The translations under genes were made by a program, and so were the position numbers. Shown here piece by piece: positions 1 through 5,184 of a DNA stretch of 7,989 nt; position 1 is the stretch's first letter; the number at the start of each line of letters is the position of its first letter. The notes beneath the pieces are model-generated. The model saw only the letters and a list, made by a program, of their open reading frames with translations. It searched no databases and had not been told where the DNA came from. Origin of the DNA: Acidobacteria bacterium UBA2161 (GTDB taxonomy: Bacteria; Acidobacteriota; Vicinamibacteria; Vicinamibacterales; UBA823); contig DCWN01000027.1 in the NCBI GenBank assembly GCA_002328835.1, forward strand, positions 1 to 7,989, in the 5' to 3' direction.

Positions 1-201
1 GACGCTGATGGTTCCGATGAATACAACGTGAGGCTGTCTGAACGGCGAGCGCAATCAGTCGTCGCATGGATGTCCCAGGACGGCATAGCGGCAGAGCGCC
101 TCGCCGCGGTTGGTTATGGTGAATCTAGGCCGGTTGCTGACAACAGATCCGCCCAGGGCAAGGCCCTCAATCGGCGGGTAGAAGTGAGAAGAGAGCAATA
201 A
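1..201 (+). CDS. OmpA-family C-terminal domain protein, 3' end only
   Basis: This is the last 66 codons of a gene that enters from the left edge, read in frame 1 to a TAA at 199-201. The translation carries the hallmark core of the OmpA/MotB peptidoglycan-binding domain: DADGSDEYN, then LSERRAQSVVAWM, then GI..ERL..VGYGESRPVADN, and finally the NRRVEV strand just before the end. In this family the domain anchors an outer-membrane or periplasmic protein non-covalently to peptidoglycan through diaminopimelate contacts. The visible N begins just after where the usual G-H-T-D strand would be, so about half of the domain is missing to the left, together with any beta barrel or lipoprotein signal. 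Whether the full protein is a porin-like OmpA, a Pal lipoprotein or a tandem-domain protein cannot be told. The short charged tail (RREQ) after NRRVEV is a normal ending. The family assignment is firm; the exact gene is not. Confidence 0.9.
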   Translation, partial: DADGSDEYNVRLSERRAQSVVAWMSQDGIAAERLAAVGYGESRPVADNRSAQGKALNRRVEVRREQ

Positions 202-213
202 GAATGTCATCAT

Positions 214-363
214 ACAGGTAGTCTTCCCGTCAAGGATGACCTCCAGGTTCTCGGCGTGGCGTTTGTGTCTCTCGCGGAAGGCATCGACGCGACCACACCG
301 GCCGGCAAACTCCAAATGCACATCCTTGGAGCCATTGCTGAGTTCGAGCGGGCGAGGATTTGA
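214..363 (+). pseudogene. Serine recombinase (resolvase/invertase) catalytic-domain fragment
   Basis: About 49 codons in frame 1 read as the back half of a resolvase/invertase catalytic domain. Seen directly: LQVLGVAFVSLAEGID, then TTPAGKL, then MHILGAIAEFERARI and a stop at 361-363. In the serine recombinase family the TPAGKL and GAIAEFER stretches are the dimer-interface helix region that follows the catalytic serine domain. No start codon, no catalytic serine and no downstream helix-turn-helix remain. The fragment begins directly after the OmpA gene and ends exactly where an IS3-type end (TGACCTTGCC) begins, so the TGA stop is supplied by the insertion sequence. The segment before it (214-240, TGSLPVKDD) resembles the GRSL..LV region but has lost residues. 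It is a dead remnant of a transposon resolvase or site-specific recombinase. Confidence 0.82.
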
Positions 364-460
364 CCTTGCCCCCTTAAACCGGTCCAAATCTAGAGAGAGG
401 ATGTTGGGCCGAGAGGGGGCAGGAGCTGCCGAAGAAACGCTGCACGCCGGAGCAAATCAT
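361..460 (+). mobile_element. IS3-family left-end remnant (copy A)
   Basis: The segment starts with TGACCTTGCCCCC and continues to GGTCCAAAT. It aligns without gaps to 1233-1332, with 85 of 100 positions identical by hand count. It contains an IS3-type left inverted repeat, a leader and the first codons of an orfA transposase frame. That frame starts near 426 (CTG or an eroded GTG) and reads LPKKRCTPEQII, matching the usual MPRKRYTPEQII start of IS3-group OrfA. Homology stops at about 461, and a different IS end begins at 472. The element is therefore cut to its first 100 bases. It inserted into, or recombined next to, the serine recombinase fragment. Confidence 0.75.
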
Positions 461-471
461 TCCCACACTCC

Positions 472-510
472 TGACCTGGCCCCAGTGATGGTCCACCTTC
501 TATGAGAGAG
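472..510 (+). repeat. IS right-type end, inverted partner of 1600-1638
   Basis: These 39 bases begin TGACCTGGCCCC and end TATGAGAGAG. They match the reverse complement of 1600-1638 at 31 of 39 positions, with no gaps. The last ten bases are identical. The resemblance is closer to that right end than to the left ends at 361 and 1233, so this looks like a right-type end of a related element lying in the opposite orientation. The distance between the two outer tips is 1167 bases. No matching short target duplication was seen outside 472 and 1638. Confidence 0.65.
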
Positions 511-543
511 CGAAGTTCATCGTAAGCGCCCCCAAGGGCGCGG

Positions 544-617
544 GCTGAACGGCCTCTGGCGCGGGTGCCGACGGGACGGTAGGCCAGAGACGGCAGGTGG
601 ACGGCCAGCCGTTAGGC
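544..617 (+). other. Integron attC-like imperfect hairpin (candidate)
   Basis: The segment ends in GTTAGGC (611-617), which fits the integron core consensus GTTRRRY. Its first seven bases GCTGAAC (544-550) can pair with that core through five Watson-Crick pairs, one wobble and one mismatch. Further nested pairing follows: 551-553 with 608-610, 557-560 with 604-607, and 566-570 with 591-595. Three unpaired bases (554-556) lie on one side only. Size and nested asymmetric folding resemble an attC recombination site, and an intact small gene begins 33 bases after the core. Against this, the left core deviates from RYYYAAC and no complete second site follows the gene. It may simply be a structured spacer. 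Confidence 0.28.
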
Positions 618-649
618 GACTGAACGAGCAGCGGAGAGTTCGACGACCT

Positions 650-1030
650 ATGCCCCTGGGCTGGAACATCTCTGTATGCCGACAGCAGAACGACGGGGCG
701 ACTCCGGCGTCATTCGGCGGAGCGCACGGGACACGATTAGCAGTGTGGCAGACCGGGCTCGGCGGGCTGGATTGGCTCGAGGATCTGGTCAAACAACATA
801 AGGCGATCGACCTCGGCGGCAACGGCTATCCGATGGAATACACCGCTCTGGCAACCCACATCATTCCCCGACTGCGAGGTGGCCCACCCGAAGCCAAGGC
901 CGTGTGGACGTTCGACGAGGGTGACATCATTCTGCCAGGCTGGCTCGGCAAGGCCACGATAGACACAGGAGCGATGGATGCCTGTCCTCCTGACGAGTGG
1001 CTTCTGATTCAGGCGTGGGATGAAAGCTAG
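650..1030 (+). CDS. Small hypothetical protein inside IS-end bracket
   Basis: This is an intact 126-residue frame whose product I do not recognise. It starts at ATG 650 with GGAG at 633-636 upstream; that spacing is a little long. Residues 2-8 (PLGWNIS) are followed by a charged, polar stretch (RQQNDGATPAS), GTRLAVWQTGLGGLDWLEDLV, GGNGYPMEYTALATHIIPRL and a tail ending DEWLLIQAWDES. It is rich in tryptophan and glycine and has no signal peptide, membrane span, cysteine cluster or obvious catalytic motif, so it looks like a compact soluble cytoplasmic protein. The absence of frameshifts among decayed IS pieces suggests it is still under selection or arrived recently. It lies between two inverted right-type IS ends and behind an attC-like hairpin, so it may be mobile cargo such as a cassette gene. 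No function is proposed. Confidence 0.6.
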   Translation: MPLGWNISVCRQQNDGATPASFGGAHGTRLAVWQTGLGGLDWLEDLVKQHKAIDLGGNGYPMEYTALATHIIPRLRGGPPEAKAVWTFDEGDIILPGWLGKATIDTGAMDACPPDEWLLIQAWDES

Positions 1031-1180
1031 TCCATCCCATCACGAAGCCGCCCAACCTTGCGATGCTCGGCCCTCGCCACCCGACGAATCTTAGACACCC
1101 CTCACACCCTTCGTCGCCATCTCGCCTGGCGTCCTCGGCGAACGGCTCGGATCTCATCCCGCACTGTTACCCTCTGACGG

Positions 1181-1209
1181 TTGACACCCTTCCAGGCTGA
1201 GCGGATAGT
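1181..1209 (+). promoter_or_regulatory. Candidate sigma70 promoter upstream of IS remnant B
   Basis: A perfect TTGACA (1181-1186) is followed after exactly 17 bases by GATAGT (1204-1209), which matches four of six positions of the -10 consensus. It sits just outside the left end of the IS3 remnant at 1233 and points toward the orfA fragment, the chimeric frame at 1614 and the cyclase gene at 1948. In a GC-rich background such a pair is worth noting, but it could be chance. Confidence 0.4.
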
Positions 1210-1232
1210 GAGCGAAGAAACCGGGACGCGTG

Positions 1233-1638
1233 TGCCCTTGCCCCCTCAAACCGGTCCAAAACTAGGGAGAGGATTTTGGGTCGAGAGGGAGCTGGAAGTG
1301 CCGAGACAACGCTACACGCCGGAGCCAATCATCACCAAGTTGCGCCAGGCCGAAGTCGAGCTCGTTCGAGGGCAGACCACCGCCGAGGTCTGGCGCAAGC
1401 TCGGTACGAGTGAGCAGACGTACTCCCGGTGGCGTAAGGAATACGGGGGCTTACGCGTGAATCATCTGAAGCGGCTCAGGGCCTTGGGGCTGGAACACCG
1501 CCGCCTGCGGACGGTCAGCGCCGATCAGGCGCTGGCGCTCGTGGTGGTGAAGGAGACGGCAGACCGGGCTGGCTCATGGGAGGGGAAATCTGACCCGACC
1601 TCTCTCATAATTAATGGACCAACAATGGGGGCAGGTCA
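1233..1638 (+). mobile_element. IS3-family element remnant (copy B), orfB deleted
   Basis: The left tip TGCCCTTGCCCCC..GGTCCA at 1233 and the right tip at 1638 (reverse complement TGACCTGCCCCC..GGTCCA) form imperfect terminal inverted repeats about 25 bases long. The second base pair of the usual TGA tip has mutated on the left. Between them lie only an orfA-like frame and a short junction, 406 bases in total. A complete IS3 element is about 1.2-1.5 kb with orfA and a frameshifted orfB carrying the DDE integrase core. The missing orfB shows an internal deletion, so the element cannot move unaided. No clear 3-5 base target duplication is visible at the tips. Confidence 0.72.
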
Positions 1639-1660
1639 AGTACGGAGAACGGCTCGGTGA
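1298..1660 (+). pseudogene. IS3-family OrfA transposase fragment
   Basis: Starting at GTG 1298, with GAGGGAG at 1285-1291 as a good ribosome site, the frame reads VPRQRYTPEPIITKLRQAEV, then TTAEVWRKLGTSEQTYSRWR, then KEYGGLRVNHLKRLRAL. This is the typical IS3-group OrfA helix-turn-helix: RYTPEQII..LR at the start and the LGISEQTYYRWRKEYGG recognition region at about residues 35-55. The following leucine-zipper part is altered (ALGLEHRRLRTVSADQALALVVVKETA, broken here for length around residues 64-88), where intact members read ENARLKRLVADQALD..ILKE. After residue about 88 the frame runs into the IS right end and stops at 1660 with no family similarity. In intact elements OrfA binds the IS ends and is fused by frameshift to OrfB, which is absent here. 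The product would be non-functional for transposition, although it could still bind related IS ends. Confidence 0.75.
1600..1638 (-). repeat. IS right terminal inverted repeat
   Basis: Read on the minus strand from 1638, this starts TGACCTGCCCCC and ends TATGAGAGAG. It is the right end of remnant B and the inverted partner of 472-510 (31 of 39 identical). The tip at 1638 is the boundary to the flanking chromosomal sequence. A downstream open frame begins inside it at ATG 1614. Confidence 0.68.
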
Positions 1661-1940
1661 ATTGGCCGACGAGCTTCATGCGGTTCGTGTGGTGCTCAGC
1701 ACGACCCTGGCGATCGATCTCAACCGCCGGATGAGTGAAGAGCGCGGCATGCTCCCGGCCTTCGATGGCGTCGCCGAGATCAGCTGGGTGCGAGGTGCCG
1801 AGTTGATGGAGGCGACCGAGCAGGACGCGATGCAGGGGCGCATCGCGAAGCTGCGTCGATTTCAGGAATCATTCCTGGAACTCGACGCTTCGAGCATCTT
1901 TCTCGTGTCAGAAGAAACTGTGCACGATAGCACCGGCTAG
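1614..1940 (+). CDS. Hypothetical protein, chimeric start in IS end
   Basis: This 108-codon open frame opens at ATG 1614, inside the IS right terminal repeat, so its first eight residues (MDQQWGQV) come from the insertion sequence. From residue 9 on, the text looks like ordinary coding sequence of this genome: YGERLGELADELHAVRVVL, ..MSEERGMLPAFDG, ..ELMEATEQDAMQGRIAKL, ..FLELDASSIFLVSEE. It is predicted to be mostly helical and acidic. There is no signal peptide, membrane span or recognisable motif, and I do not recognise the family. No clear Shine-Dalgarno precedes 1614. It may be the C-terminal remnant of a gene beheaded by the IS, with the present start accidental. The TAG stop lies seven bases before the cyclase ATG and overlaps its AGGA box, so translation here could couple to that gene. 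Confidence 0.4.
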   Translation: MDQQWGQVKYGERLGELADELHAVRVVLSTTLAIDLNRRMSEERGMLPAFDGVAEISWVRGAELMEATEQDAMQGRIAKLRRFQESFLELDASSIFLVSEETVHDSTG

Positions 1941-1947
1941 GACAACC

Positions 1948-3018
1948 ATGAGCATCCACCCCCGGGCGACGTCTCCTCCTCAGTCGGTTTCCTCAGTTGC
2001 GGTGATCGCCATGGCGGCCGTGCTCCTGATGCCCGGAATGGCACCGGCGCAGGAGGCGTTCCCGGTGCATCCGTCGACGCAGGAAGCGTCGGTGCGGGTC
2101 ACGCTCGAGGCGCTTGGCCAGTGGGAGACTGAGCTGTCCAACTGGGGACGATGGGGACCGGACGACCAGCGCGGCACGCTCAACCTGATCACTCGGGAGA
2201 AGACGCGGCAGGCCGCGGCCCTCGTGCACGAGGGCGAGACGGTGAACCTCCAGCACTTCGTCACGCTGGAGAAGACGATCGACAGCCAGACCTTCGGGCC
2301 GACCGACCACTGGATGAGCCGCGTCGATCCCGACACCGGCGAGCCGCTCTTCGCGCTCGACGAGATCCAGTTCTCGCTCCACGACGGGATGCTGTCGCAC
2401 GTCGACGCGCTCTGCCACTATCGGACCGAAGTTGATGGCCAGTACGTCATCTTCAACGGCTATCCGCAGAACCTCACCAAGGATGGCTGCGAGGATCTCG
2501 CGGTCGACCGGATGGGCACGTCCTACGTGACGCGCGGGGTGCTCGTCGACCTGCCGCTCATGCGCGGCGTCGACTGGCTGGACGCGAGCACGCCGATCTA
2601 TGTCTCGGACCTGGAAGCCTGGGAGGAGTTCGCGGGTGTCACGATCGGCAGCGGCGACGCGCTGCTGGTGCGGACCGGCCGCTGGGCCAAGCGGGACGCC
2701 GAGGGACCCTGGAGCTACGGGACCGGTGGCGCCGGCCTGCACGCTTCGGTGCTGCCGTGGCTCCGCGAGCGCGACGTGGCGATTCTCGTCGGCGACGCCG
2801 TGAACGACGTCCAGCCCTCCGGCGTGGAGGGGATCCGCCGACCGGTCCACCAGCTCACGCAGGTGGTGCTCGGTCTTCCGCTCGTCGACAACGGCTATCT
2901 CAAGGATCTGGCCGCTACGGCGGCCCGACTCCAGCGGTGGGAGTTCCTGACCGCGATCCAGATCAACCCGATCGAAGGCGGAACGGCCAGTCCGTTCAAC
3001 GCGTTGGCAACGTTTTAG
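1948..3018 (+). CDS. Secreted cyclase-family metallohydrolase
   Basis: This 356-residue protein belongs to the cyclase / kynurenine formamidase-like superfamily (Pfam Cyclase, PF04199), metal-dependent hydrolases that open amide or lactone-type bonds. ATG 1948 has AGGA at 1939-1942. Residues 1-34 form a signal peptide: hydrophobic AVIAMAAVLLMPGMAPA with an APA/QE cleavage site, so it acts in the periplasm or outside. The mature part begins with the subfamily-typical NWGRWGPDDQRGTLNLIT (65-82). The metal-binding segment is H145-D-G-M-L-S-H151-V-D153-A-L-C-H157, followed by IFNGYP. The familiar features RGVLVDLP (196-203), SGDALLVRTGRW (235-246), GLHASVLPWL (263-272), ILVGDAVNDVQPS (279-291) and the closing NPIEGGTASPFNALA (340-354) are all present. 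Length and ending look complete. The substrate cannot be deduced: neighbours give no kynurenine or other pathway, so calling it KynB would be unjustified. Confidence 0.85.
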   Translation: MSIHPRATSPPQSVSSVAVIAMAAVLLMPGMAPAQEAFPVHPSTQEASVRVTLEALGQWETELSNWGRWGPDDQRGTLNLITREKTRQAAALVHEGETVNLQHFVTLEKTIDSQTFGPTDHWMSRVDPDTGEPLFALDEIQFSLHDGMLSHVDALCHYRTEVDGQYVIFNGYPQNLTKDGCEDLAVDRMGTSYVTRGVLVDLPLMRGVDWLDASTPIYVSDLEAWEEFAGVTIGSGDALLVRTGRWAKRDAEGPWSYGTGGAGLHASVLPWLRERDVAILVGDAVNDVQPSGVEGIRRPVHQLTQVVLGLPLVDNGYLKDLAATAARLQRWEFLTAIQINPIEGGTASPFNALATF

Positions 3019-3092
3019 TGCACGGTAGGACGCCCATGCCAACCCATCTCAAATCAGCAATTTACGCGAAACCGTGAAGTTTCATGCAGGCG

Positions 3093-3127
3093 CGGCGGCG
3101 CCGCCGGAGGGCCATGTAGGCGGCCCT
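3093..3127 (+). terminator. GC-rich palindromes after cyclase gene
   Basis: A 14-base perfect palindrome CGGCGGCGCCGCCG (3093-3106) is followed directly by a 6-bp stem AGGGCC/GGCCCT (3108-3113 and 3122-3127) with an 8-base loop. A third short hairpin, GAAAC/GTTTC, lies at about 3068-3083. None has a T tract, so if they end transcription of the cyclase gene they would do so weakly or with Rho. They could equally be boundary structures in the rhlE leader. Confidence 0.35.
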
Positions 3128-3258
3128 GAGGATTCTGGGATACAATGTCAGTGTTTGCGCGTTGCAGCTTAGATTTCCCGCTGGACACCTGACGCGGCCG
3201 CCGAGTCACTCGGTTCGTCGCCTCAGCCCCCACCGCTAGGTTCCGCCGCTCAAATTCA

Positions 3259-3275
3259 CACGTCGTTCGGACGTG
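3259..3275 (+). promoter_or_regulatory. Leader hairpin upstream of rhlE
   Basis: CACGTC pairs perfectly with GACGTG around a five-base GTTCG loop. It lies 73 bases before the rhlE start codon in the presumed leader RNA and is followed by an AT-richer ACTTTATTCG stretch. It could influence stability or temperature-dependent translation, or could be a weak attenuator. Only the structure is visible. Confidence 0.3.
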
Positions 3276-3347
3276 AACTTTATTCGTCTTTCGTCGGCCT
3301 GCTGCGCGGTTCAGGGAAACGCTCCAGGCAATACAGGAGCATTCTCG

Positions 3348-4661
3348 ATGCCGTTCTCTACGCTCGGGCTCTCGCCCGTCCTCTGTACACCGCTCGCGCG
3401 ATTGGGCTACACGCGGCCCACGCCGGTGCAATCCGAATCCATTCCGATCGTTCTCGAGGGCAGCGACCTGCTGGCCCGGGCGCAGACAGGCACCGGCAAG
3501 ACCGCCGCGTTCGGTCTGCCGATGATCGATCGCCTCAGCGTCCGTGGCGGGCGACCGTCCGGGAGCCGTCGGCCCCGTGGTCTCGTCCTCGTGCCGACGC
3601 GCGAACTGGCGCAGCAGGTGCACCAGTCGCTCCAGACGTACGGTGCGCCTGCGAACCTCAGGGTCACCGTGATCTTCGGCGGGGTGTCTATCCGGCCGCA
3701 GTTCCAAGCCCTGCGGCGCGGAACCGACATCGTCGTCGCGACACCCGGCCGGCTCATCGACCATATGCAGCAACGCACGATCGATCTCTCCGGCGTGGAG
3801 ATCCTCGTCCTCGACGAGGCCGATCGGATGCTCGACATGGGCTTCCTGCCGCCGCTGCGTCGAATCGTCGGGAAGGTGCCGCGCAAGCGACAGACGCTGC
3901 TGCTGTCGGCGACCTTCTCGAAGGAGATCGTCAGCCTGTCCGGTGAATTCACACGCGAGCCGGTTCGCGTCGACGTCTCCGAGCAGCAGGTCGTGCCGTC
4001 GACCGTGACGCACCGGGTGCATCCGGTGTCGGAGAAGCGGAAGGGCCAGCTGCTGGCGCACGTCCTGAAGCAGCCGCCGGTGGGGCAGGCGCTCGTCTTC
4101 TGCAAGACCAAGCGGGGATCGAACCGCGTCGGCGAAGCGCTCCAGAAGGCCGGCGTCCGGGCGGCGGTCATCCACGGCAACAAGAGTCAGGGCGCACGCA
4201 ACAAGGCGCTCGGCGACTTCAAGGCGGGCCGCGCGATGGTGCTGGTGGCGACCGACCTGGCCGCGCGCGGCCTCGATATCGCGCAGCTGCCGCTCGTCGT
4301 CAACTACAACCTGCCGCTGGTCGCCGAGGACTACGTGCACCGTGTCGGCCGCACCGGTCGCGCCGGGCTGGCCGGACGTGCCGTCTCGCTGGTCTCGCCG
4401 GCCGAGGACAGCCTGCTGCGCGATATCCAGAAGCTGCTGCCGGCGCCGCTCGAGCAGGTCGTCGTCGAGGGCTTCGAGATCACCGCGGCGGATCGGGCTG
4501 CCGCCGCCGCGCCGGCGCGCGGCCGTCAGATGCGTCGGCAACCGGGTCGGCCGGGCGGCGCCCCTGCGAGACAGGCCGGGCGCGGCTCGCGTCCGGCTGC
4601 CGGGGGGGCGAACCATCGGCGGGCGAAGCCGAGGGGACGACGGTCGGCTTCGCGTCCGTAG
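3348..4661 (+). CDS. rhlE: ATP-dependent RNA helicase RhlE, DEAD-box
   Basis: This 437-residue DEAD-box RNA helicase unwinds short RNA duplexes using ATP; in bacteria RhlE acts in cold adaptation, ribosome maturation and the RNA degradosome. ATG 3348 is chosen over an upstream in-frame ATG at 3273 because AGGAG (3335-3339) sits eight bases before it and the protein then begins MPFSTLGLSP, exactly at the Q motif. Motifs in order: Q motif F3 to Q28 (PTPVQ), I AQTGTGKT 45-52, Ia PTRELAQQ 83-90, GG 111-112, Ib TPGR 132-135, II DEAD 156-159, III SAT 187-189, IV ALVFCKT 248-254, V ATDLAARGLDI 301-311, VI HRVGRTGR 331-338. IHGNKSQGARNKAL (275-288) is the signature that separates RhlE from DbpA, SrmB and CsdA. 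The tail from about 381 is alanine-, arginine- and glycine-rich and probably disordered, a non-specific RNA-binding tail. All catalytic residues are present. It converges on arsR. Confidence 0.95.
   Translation: MPFSTLGLSPVLCTPLARLGYTRPTPVQSESIPIVLEGSDLLARAQTGTGKTAAFGLPMIDRLSVRGGRPSGSRRPRGLVLVPTRELAQQVHQSLQTYGAPANLRVTVIFGGVSIRPQFQALRRGTDIVVATPGRLIDHMQQRTIDLSGVEILVLDEADRMLDMGFLPPLRRIVGKVPRKRQTLLLSATFSKEIVSLSGEFTREPVRVDVSEQQVVPSTVTHRVHPVSEKRKGQLLAHVLKQPPVGQALVFCKTKRGSNRVGEALQKAGVRAAVIHGNKSQGARNKALGDFKAGRAMVLVATDLAARGLDIAQLPLVVNYNLPLVAEDYVHRVGRTGRAGLAGRAVSLVSPAEDSLLRDIQKLLPAPLEQVVVEGFEITAADRAAAAAPARGRQMRRQPGRPGGAPARQAGRGSRPAAGGANHRRAKPRGRRSASRP
4623..4653 (+). terminator. Perfect 10-bp hairpin at rhlE 3' end
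   Basis: GCGAAGCCGA (4623-4632) and TCGGCTTCGC (4644-4653) are exact reverse complements around an 11-base loop. The stem lies inside the last codons of rhlE and ends eight bases before the stop. A further copy of GCGAAGCC at 4712-4719, just past the arsR stop, could pair with the same right arm instead. There is no T run on either strand, so this is a candidate Rho-assisted or stability element between two convergent genes rather than a classic intrinsic terminator. Confidence 0.45.
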
Positions 4662-4722
4662 CGCACGCCTGAACGGGTCTACTTGTTTCAGCCGATCGGG
4701 GCGGGCCGAAGGCGAAGCCAAG

Positions 4723-5136
4723 TCAGCAGCAGCCGGTGTCGGCCTCGCTGTCGCAGCACGACAGCTGTGCCGGGGCCGGCTTGGCCGCGGGCTGGCAACA
4801 CCCGGTGATCTTCTCGAGCCGGGATCGGTCGGTCGCCGACGACGCCACGTGCGTCAGAAAATGAGCGACCGAGGCGAGCAGGGCGCCGGCGACGCCGTCC
4901 TTCGGCTGTGCCATCCGGTAGTGGACCCAGAGCCCGTCCTTCCGCCCGACGACCAGGCCGGCCCGCTTCAGATAGGCGAGATGGCGCGAGGCCTTGGGCT
5001 GCGAGATCCGAAGCGCCTCGTGAAGGTGGCAGACGCAGACCTCGCCCCCGGACAGCAGGCTGAGAATCCTCAGCCGGGTCCGGTCGGCTAGTGCTTTCAG
5101 GACCTCTTCCAGCGTCTTGAGTTGGTTGTCTGGCAT
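4723..5136 (-). CDS. arsR: ArsR-family arsenic-responsive repressor
   Basis: This 137-residue winged-helix repressor of the ArsR/SmtB family would bind its operator as a dimer and release it when As(III) binds. It reads MPDNQLKTLEEVLKALADRT at the start, then RLRILSLLSGGEVCVCHLHE. C34-V-C36 is the classic arsenite site (ELCVCDL box) in the helix before the recognition helix. ISQPKASRHLAYLKRAGLV (44-62) is the recognition helix and turn, and GLWVHYRM (68-75) is the wing. The C-terminal extension after about residue 105 carries three adjacent cysteine pairs: C113-C114, C127-C128 and C136-C137. These may add soft-metal ligands, as in ArsR proteins where C-terminal cysteines form the site. The ribosome site AAGGT precedes ATG 5136. 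It is divergent from arsM and convergent with rhlE. The motif makes arsenite or antimonite the likely inducer; the role of the tail is inference. Confidence 0.92.
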   Translation of the reverse strand: MPDNQLKTLEEVLKALADRTRLRILSLLSGGEVCVCHLHEALRISQPKASRHLAYLKRAGLVVGRKDGLWVHYRMAQPKDGVAGALLASVAHFLTHVASSATDRSRLEKITGCCQPAAKPAPAQLSCCDSEADTGCC

Positions 5137-5184
5137 TGCGACCTTCTTATTAGCAGCGTCTTATACGGCATTTATATATATGGC

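Larger units (their letters stand above)
3019..3347. other. Intergenic region between cyclase and rhlE
   Basis: This 329-base stretch holds no gene I can support; an open frame from 3273 is only an upstream extension of rhlE. It contains the GC-rich palindromes at 3093-3127, a lone promoter-like TACAAT (3141-3146) in GGGATACAATG without a convincing -35, and a hairpin CACGTC/GACGTG with a GTTCG loop (3259-3275). If transcription starts near 3153, the rhlE leader would be close to 195 bases. Long structured leaders are common for cold-induced RNA helicase genes, but that link is inference. Confidence 0.5.

Noticed and set aside
236..505. Plus-strand frame across the recombinase fragment and IS end
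   Set aside because: It is in a different frame from both the recombinase fragment and the orfA start, and has no coherent protein text.
1031..1232. Possible second attC or a small gene after the 126-residue frame
   Set aside because: GCCCAAC occurs at 1050, but neither GTT in the stretch (near 1175 and 1180) is followed by RRRY, and no complementary arm was found. No coding frame on either strand looks real; the minus frame 927-1157 is arginine-rich shadow text.
1993..3042. Open frame on the minus strand opposite the cyclase gene
   Set aside because: Composition is typical of an antisense shadow, while the plus-strand protein has a signal peptide and conserved motifs.
3273..3347. 25-codon N-terminal extension of rhlE from ATG 3273
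   Set aside because: ATG 3348 has AGGAG at ideal spacing and starts at the conserved Q motif; the extension has no family similarity and overlaps a leader hairpin.
3054..4721. Long open frame on the minus strand opposite rhlE
   Set aside because: It is an arginine/histidine-rich shadow of rhlE in a GC-rich genome; rhlE has every helicase motif, and the minus frame has no domain and low-complexity text.
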